DNA of 10,380 nucleotides, taken from the NCBI GenBank assembly GCA_009918425.1, contig RGEC01000067.1, positions 1 to 10,380 of the forward strand, in the 5' to 3' direction. Shown here piece after piece: positions 5,733 to 10,380 of this stretch. A model generated the notes under the pieces. The model saw only the letters and a list, made by a program, of their open reading frames with translations, did not search any database and had not been told where the DNA came from. The position numbers were made by a program, and so were the translations under genes. The stretch comes from Bacteroidota bacterium. GTDB taxonomy: Bacteria; Bacteroidota; Bacteroidia; NS11-12g; UBA955. How positions within the stretch are numbered: the stretch's first letter is position 1; each line of letters opens with the position of its first letter.

Positions 5733-7172
5733 ATGTATAACCGTATTTTACTTTTGTCATTCATACTATGCGGCTCTCTTTCTGCGCAAAAGTTGAGTAC
5801 CCAGCAATATATAGAGGAGTTTAAGTATGCTGCCATGCAGGAAATGAAAGTTTACGGCATACCGGCATCTGTTACACTGGCTCAAGGTATTTTGGAGAGT
5901 GCAAGCGGAAACAGCAAACTGGCCAAAGATTGTAACAACCATTTTGGGATAAAGTGTCATAAAAACTGGTCAGGTAGTTTTTGTCTTGCTGATGACGATG
6001 CCCAGGATGAATGCTTCAGAGGATATGTTAATGCCATGGAGAGTTACAGGGATCACAGCCTATTTCTGAAAGGATCTTCCCGATATAATTTTCTATTCAC
6101 ACTACCCGCAACCGACTACAGGGCCTGGGCACATGGTTTGCGGCAGGCAGGATACGCAACAAATCCTTCCTATGGGAATATTATAATAGGTGTAGTGGAA
6201 AGATTCCGTCTATCTATGTATGACAGTATGACTGTACTCGGTGATGATTACGAAACGCCTGATACCGCCGCAGGGCGATTGATTAAATTACATGGTTTGC
6301 CTGCAGTGATTGTATCAAAAAGCCAGAATCCGGAAGAAATTGCAAAGTTGTATGATATGGGGGTGTGGCAAATTTATAAATACAACGACCTGAAGCGCGG
6401 TGAGGAGTTAAAGCCGGGTGAAATTATCTATCTAAAACCCAAGAAGCGTAAGGCAGATGAGGATTTTCATCTGGTAAAAGAAGGTGAAACACTCAGGGAT
6501 ATCAGTCAGCAACATGCAGTGAAGCTGAAACACCTCGAAAAATTTAACGACATCATGTCATCTCAGCCACTGAAGTCGGGAGAGGTAATTTATTTGCGCG
6601 AGAAAAGAAAGAAAGATTCTGCTGCGTCTTCGGAGGCTGCAAAAAAGACACAGGCATTGACCGGAAAAGATTCGGGCATTCAAATGTCAAATGTTGCTGA
6701 GTCGCGGCAGGTTCTTGCCGGCAGCAATGTGAAAAGTAGCGAATTCAATGATGAAGCTTCTGCAGGTCGAGATACTTTTTTGTCCGGACAGTCTATTCAA
6801 AGAACAGCAAGAGCAAGTGAAACAACTGACCTGATGCGTGCTGAGGGAGATTTTAAAGGAGAATTGTCATACCATACAGTTCTTTCAGGAGAAACGGTTT
6901 ACAGTATATCCCGTTTATATAAAATATCTGTTGATTCTGTTTTGAAATGGAACCGGCTGCTTGACGCAAGAATCAGGGTGGGACAGGAGTTGCGCATCAG
7001 TGCCCTCAAAGAAAGAACCCAACAAAAAGAAATTCATACACATACAGTTTCGGCGGGTGAAACACTTTACCAAATCTCAAGGCGATATTCAGTATCGGTG
7101 TCGGAGCTGCAGGATAAAAATCAACTGAGAAGCGCGGAAATAAAGGTTGGGCAGGTGTTGTTAATCCCGTAG
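5733..7172 (+). CDS. Secreted GH73 endo-beta-N-acetylglucosaminidase with LysM repeats
   Basis: A 479-aa exported peptidoglycan hydrolase. Residues 1-18 form a signal peptide ending S-L-S-A before Gln19. Residues about 21-165 are a FlgJ/GH73-type glucosaminidase domain: the proposed catalytic Glu55 lies in G-I-L-E-S-A-S-G-N-S, followed by N-N-H-F-G-I-K-C and the late A-T-N-P-S-Y-G-N-I motif, with four cysteines (67, 75, 84, 94) that could make two disulfides. LysM modules that bind glycan chains follow at about 244-288, 378-423 and 435-479; a degenerate fourth copy is likely at about 190-235. A Ser/Ala/Lys-rich linker (about 290-375) separates the second and third. I start at the ATG (5733): an in-frame TTG 24 bases upstream lies inside the promoter box and would spoil the signal peptide. 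The gene diverges from dsbD. A role in cell separation or wall remodelling is inferred from the family. Confidence 0.9.
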   Translation: MYNRILLLSFILCGSLSAQKLSTQQYIEEFKYAAMQEMKVYGIPASVTLAQGILESASGNSKLAKDCNNHFGIKCHKNWSGSFCLADDDAQDECFRGYVNAMESYRDHSLFLKGSSRYNFLFTLPATDYRAWAHGLRQAGYATNPSYGNIIIGVVERFRLSMYDSMTVLGDDYETPDTAAGRLIKLHGLPAVIVSKSQNPEEIAKLYDMGVWQIYKYNDLKRGEELKPGEIIYLKPKKRKADEDFHLVKEGETLRDISQQHAVKLKHLEKFNDIMSSQPLKSGEVIYLREKRKKDSAASSEAAKKTQALTGKDSGIQMSNVAESRQVLAGSNVKSSEFNDEASAGRDTFLSGQSIQRTARASETTDLMRAEGDFKGELSYHTVLSGETVYSISRLYKISVDSVLKWNRLLDARIRVGQELRISALKERTQQKEIHTHTVSAGETLYQISRRYSVSVSELQDKNQLRSAEIKVGQVLLIP

Positions 7173-7202
7173 TGATGTAGGTAACAATACAGAAAAGTCA
7201 TA

Positions 7203-7230
7203 TTTCTGTCATAAGCAGAAACATTTTTTT
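7203..7230 (+). terminator. Weak terminator-like hairpin after the GH73/LysM gene
   Basis: TTTCTG (7203-7208) pairs with CAGAAA (7216-7221) around a 7-base loop; CA then seven T residues (7224-7230) follow. The stem has only two G-C pairs, so it is weak. The same TTTCTGT can instead pair with ACAGAAA upstream (7189-7195), giving two mutually exclusive hairpins. The position 31 bases after the stop codon suits a terminator. Confidence 0.4.
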
Positions 7231-7238
7231 AAAATTTA

Positions 7239-7263
7239 TGCAACCTTTTAGGGGTGTTGCGTC
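7239..7263 (+). promoter_or_regulatory. Candidate ECF-sigma-type promoter for the giant surface protein
   Basis: TGCAACC (7239-7245) and CGTC (7260-7263) resemble the -35 'AAC' and -10 'CGTC' elements recognised by many extracytoplasmic-function sigma factors, separated by 14 bases (15 counting from TGCAAC). No good TAnnTTTG box is visible before the ATG at 7310. Predicted transcription would start near 7270, leaving an A-rich leader of about 40 bases. GCAAC (7240-7244) can also pair with GTTGC (7256-7260), and a run of seven T residues follows at 7265-7271, so a terminator reading of the same bases is possible. Confidence 0.45.
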
Positions 7264-7309
7264 ATTTTTTTAACTATTATTGCAACAACTACAATTAAAT
7301 ATTCATACT

Positions 7310-10300
7310 ATGAAGTTAACAATTACCAAAATCACCAGAGCGCTAGGCCTTATGGGCATTGGCTTTCTGGCCATGATGCCGGGAAGTTCAAGGGGGCAAA
7401 TTTGCTCTGCTTCTAACTCCTGGGGTTGTGGACACAACTACGGTGGAAACATCGTCGAAATCAAAATCAGTGACAATGGAGGGACGCTTGCCAGTTATTC
7501 TGGATTGGCCTGTTCAACCACTGCTGCCACCAGCAACGTACTGGTAAATCCATCCACACCCATTGACATTACTGCCGGTCAGGATCTTACCCTGGAAATT
7601 ACCGGTTCGGTAGATGCTTACGGTTGGGGTTACCTCACACGTGTTGGTATCTGGTTGGATTACGACAGAAACAACAGTTTCACTGCTGCCGAGTGTATTG
7701 CCAGCCCTTCAAGCGGTCCCTGGTCAGCTATCAACACTACGCCTACCAAGGCTACCTTGAAGCTGCCTTGTTGGTCGGCTACCGGTGCCAGTACCATGCG
7801 TTTCCGTGGATTCTATTTCTACAGCACGGTTAACACCAGCATGGGTTGCGGTACGCAAAGTACTTATGGAAACATTATTGACGTAGCTGTGAACCTTAAA
7901 GTGGGAGCACCTCCTGTAGCTAACTTTATTGTTCCTACCGGTCCTAACTATGAAAATACTACAATCAAGTTTAATGCCGCCAACCCCAATTCAGCTTATT
8001 CATATACCTGGACATACTCAGGTCCGAATGTAACACCTGTTAGTACCACCGGTACGGTAGGTCGTGCAAAATGGGCTCCGCCAACTCCGCCCGCCACTTT
8101 TGATGTGAAAATGTTGGTAAGTTATTGTGGTCTTAAAGATTCGATTTCCAAATCGGTTACCATTGTTCGCCCTGTGAATGTTCCTGTGGCTGACTTCATA
8201 GCCAAGGCCAATCAGGTTGAAATCTATTATAACGCTGATCTGCTTGATCTTTCTACCAATGGTGCCTTCAAATGGAGCTGGGAAGCAAAAGCTCCCTCAG
8301 GTGCTGTTTATACCAGCACTGTTCAAAACCCTTCATTCTTCCTGGATGAACTGGGTAAGTGGGATTTCTGTCTGACTGCAGAAAACAGCATCGGAGCTTC
8401 CACTAAATCATGCAAAAGCAAATATGTTGAATGTACACCACCTTCTGAATTCTACATTGGTATTACTACCCTTGGAGAAAACAAAAAAGGTACACTTTAC
8501 GATCACGCCGGTCCCGGCGCCAACTACGCCGCTAACCGTAAAACAAGTATTGATTACTTTAAAATTCTCCCTTGCGGTGCCAAAGAAATTCGTTTGAAAT
8601 TCAAGCAAATTAAGTTAGCTGACGCCAACGATAAGCTGCGCATCTATGACGCAGGTCAGGCTGATCCCACCAAGGAACTGACTCCCGCAGCCGGTATCAA
8701 CAGCACTAACCAGGCTACTTATCGTACTTCTACTTTCACAGCCAAGAGCGGTGCTATGTATATTACCTTTGAATCAAATGCTTCAGGCCAGGATTCAGGT
8801 TTCATCGCAACTTGGGATTCTGATTTGGCACCTCCTATCAAACCAAAGGCATCCTGGAGCACGCAGTACAACCCAGCCGCTGTAGGTACACAGGTAGTAT
8901 TTAACAATACATCTTCCAATGTACAGGGAGCTCCTATTTGGGAGTGGAGCGTAGATGGCAATCCTGAATCAGTATCAGAAACCTTTACCCGTGTTTTCCC
9001 CGCTGACGGAACATATAAAGTTTGTTTGTCTGCAGCCACATGTAACGGTGCCGATACTTTCTGCAATACCATAAGCATTGTTACTCCTTCTAAACCTGGC
9101 CTTCTGGACTTCACTGCCAGCAATGTTCGTCCTAATGCAGGAAATACAGTTGATTTTACCATCACTTCTGACTATGCTACCAACTTTGAGTGGAATATTT
9201 TCCCGACTACTTACACTGTAATGTCAGGTTCACTCGTTGGTACAAGCAAGAAATTATCTCTGCGTTTTGACCAAGGCGGATGCTACACATTCACGCTGAA
9301 AGGCTGGAATGCTGCTGAAAATCCTGCAGGTTCAACTGAAAAGAAAGTAATTAAGAATAAATACGTTTGTGCCCTTAACTACTGTATTCCTTTGGCTGAC
9401 CTTATCAGCTCAGATATTGGAATTAACAGTGTAACGCTTTCTAAAGGTTCTACTACCTTGATAAATAACCTGAGCACAAGTGGTGTTACTGCTTACTCAG
9501 ATTTCTCTGCGACCCAGAAGGCTACCTTGACCTTCGGTGCTTCTTACACTCTGGATGTAGCCCGTTTGACCAACAGCAACAGCCTGAACTACAAGGCATG
9601 GATTGACTTTAACGTAGATGGTGACTTCAATGACGCCGGCGAAGAAGTTATGAGCACCGGTATGATCAGCGGTCTTTCTGCAACCACCACCTTCACTGTT
9701 CCTAACAAGAGTGCCAGTTTCGAAGGCAATACACGTCTCCGTGTAGCCAGCAGCTATGGTAACTTCTCCAACACTCCTTGCGGTGTTAATACCGTGGGTG
9801 AGTTTGAGGATTACGGAATCACCCTGGCAAATGACGGTTCTGCTCCTGTTATTTCTTTAGTAGGAAAAGACACTTTATATGTTGAGCGCACCGGTACAGC
9901 CAATGGTTGCTGGGCTGAGGTTGCTAAAACAACCTATTCTGCAAGTGATGCCACTGAAGGTGACATGACTTCTAAAGTAATTATGAACTCTGACTTGGAT
10001 TGTACCATCCCTGGTATTTACAGCATCGACTTTACTTTGACTGATGCTTCCGGTAATAGTGCTGTTCCCAAGCGTCGTACTGTGTATGTGGTACTTGACA
10101 GAACTGCTCCCACTCTTACTTTGAATGGAAATGCAGTTGAAACTGTAGAACAGTGTGGTACTTACAATGAAGCTGGTGCTATTGCAACTGATGCCGTAGA
10201 CGGTAACCTGACCACAGCAATCATTATCACTGGTTCAGTTAATACCTCAAAAGTGGGTGATTATACCCTTACCTATACTGTAAGTGATGCTCAGGGTAAC

Positions 10301-10380
10301 ACTGCCACTAAAACCCGTACCGTACAGGTTCGCGATACCAAGAAGCCCGGTATTTACACTGTGGGTAACCGTATCGTAAA
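7310..10380 (+). CDS. Giant modular secreted surface protein (GEVED, PKD, CUB and DUF5011-type domains), 3' end outside the window
   Basis: An open frame runs from the ATG at 7310 to the window end: 1023 complete codons, no stop. Residues 1-30 are a signal peptide (cut near S-R-G-Q30). Modules in order: a divergent GEVED-like domain (about 31-198; V-G-I-W-L-D-Y-D-R-N-N-S-F, ending Y-G-N-I-I-D at 186-191); two PKD-like domains (about 200-290 and 293-375); a CUB-like domain (about 394-505; T-L-Y-D-H-A-G-P-G, L-R-I-Y-D-A-G); two more PKD-like domains (about 510-592 and 595-684); a canonical GEVED domain (about 687-840; W-I-D-F-N-V-D-G-D-F-N-D-A-G-E-E and G-E-F-E-D-Y-G at 830-836); and two DUF5011/Ig-like domains (about 843-930 and 931-1010), with another segment beginning. 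Such proteins in Bacteroidota are usually T9SS-exported adhesins or matrix proteins, so a sorting domain is expected beyond the window. The true function is unknown. Arginine codons are mostly CGT, unlike neighbouring genes, suggesting high expression. Confidence 0.88.
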   Translation, partial: MKLTITKITRALGLMGIGFLAMMPGSSRGQICSASNSWGCGHNYGGNIVEIKISDNGGTLASYSGLACSTTAATSNVLVNPSTPIDITAGQDLTLEITGSVDAYGWGYLTRVGIWLDYDRNNSFTAAECIASPSSGPWSAINTTPTKATLKLPCWSATGASTMRFRGFYFYSTVNTSMGCGTQSTYGNIIDVAVNLKVGAPPVANFIVPTGPNYENTTIKFNAANPNSAYSYTWTYSGPNVTPVSTTGTVGRAKWAPPTPPATFDVKMLVSYCGLKDSISKSVTIVRPVNVPVADFIAKANQVEIYYNADLLDLSTNGAFKWSWEAKAPSGAVYTSTVQNPSFFLDELGKWDFCLTAENSIGASTKSCKSKYVECTPPSEFYIGITTLGENKKGTLYDHAGPGANYAANRKTSIDYFKILPCGAKEIRLKFKQIKLADANDKLRIYDAGQADPTKELTPAAGINSTNQATYRTSTFTAKSGAMYITFESNASGQDSGFIATWDSDLAPPIKPKASWSTQYNPAAVGTQVVFNNTSSNVQGAPIWEWSVDGNPESVSETFTRVFPADGTYKVCLSAATCNGADTFCNTISIVTPSKPGLLDFTASNVRPNAGNTVDFTITSDYATNFEWNIFPTTYTVMSGSLVGTSKKLSLRFDQGGCYTFTLKGWNAAENPAGSTEKKVIKNKYVCALNYCIPLADLISSDIGINSVTLSKGSTTLINNLSTSGVTAYSDFSATQKATLTFGASYTLDVARLTNSNSLNYKAWIDFNVDGDFNDAGEEVMSTGMISGLSATTTFTVPNKSASFEGNTRLRVASSYGNFSNTPCGVNTVGEFEDYGITLANDGSAPVISLVGKDTLYVERTGTANGCWAEVAKTTYSASDATEGDMTSKVIMNSDLDCTIPGIYSIDFTLTDASGNSAVPKRRTVYVVLDRTAPTLTLNGNAVETVEQCGTYNEAGAIATDAVDGNLTTAIIITGSVNTSKVGDYTLTYTVSDAQGNTATKTRTVQVRDTKKPGIYTVGNRIV

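Noticed and set aside
7624..7833. A 69-codon plus-strand frame within the start of the giant gene
   Set aside because: It is out of frame with the GEVED-like module, lacks its own promoter, and has no domain signal.
8408..9165. Minus-strand open frames inside the giant gene
   Set aside because: They are antisense shadows of a continuous, domain-rich plus-strand frame and have no recognisable protein features.
1..10380. CRISPR array, tRNA or rRNA gene, transposon ends or a defence cassette
   Set aside because: No regularly spaced repeats, cloverleaf sequences, transposase motifs or nuclease/toxin genes were seen on either strand.

Overview
The window looks like chromosomal DNA from a member of the Bacteroidota, probably a Chitinophagales-, Sphingobacteriales- or Flavobacteriales-like lineage. 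Four things point there: perfect TAnnTTTG '-7' promoter boxes at 59-66 and 5704-5711, genes without recognisable Shine-Dalgarno sequences, a protein carrying a type IX secretion (T9SS) sorting domain, and a very large surface protein built from GEVED, PKD, CUB and DUF5011-type modules. No rRNA, tRNA, CRISPR array, transposase or phage gene was seen.

Layout. (1) 1-1558, plus strand: a terminator hairpin (31-57) is followed directly by a promoter and a tightly packed three-gene operon. It encodes a 124-aa signal-peptide-plus-T9SS-sorting-domain protein, a diamine-acetyltransferase-like GNAT enzyme and a rhomboid membrane protease, with gaps of 2 and 3 bases. (2) 1555-5542, minus strand: a convergent block read in the order dsbD, gmhA, nupG. 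dsbD and gmhA overlap by four bases (ATGA); nupG follows 37 bases later and its stop codon overlaps that of the rhomboid gene in a shared TTAA. (3) 5543-5732: a divergent promoter region. (4) 5733-7172, plus strand: a secreted peptidoglycan hydrolase with a GH73 glucosaminidase domain and LysM repeats. (5) 7173-7309: a regulatory gap with overlapping hairpins and a candidate ECF-sigma-type promoter. (6) 7310 to the window end, plus strand: the first 1023 codons of a giant modular secreted protein whose C-terminus lies outside the window.

Functionally this is mostly cell-envelope biology. DsbD carries reducing power across the inner membrane, GmhA starts ADP-heptose synthesis for the outer-membrane glycolipid core, the GH73/LysM protein cuts and binds peptidoglycan, the rhomboid cleaves membrane proteins, and two products appear to be exported (one with a visible T9SS-type domain, the other with a signal peptide and surface-adhesin architecture). 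NupG (nucleoside uptake) and the GNAT enzyme are metabolic additions. Most genes belong to known families. The less ordinary items are the cargo-less T9SS-domain protein in an operon with a rhomboid protease, the very short predicted mRNA leaders, and the giant protein with its degenerate N-terminal GEVED-like module, ECF-like promoter and strongly CGT-biased arginine codons. I did not find a clearly new defence, mobile or RNA system.
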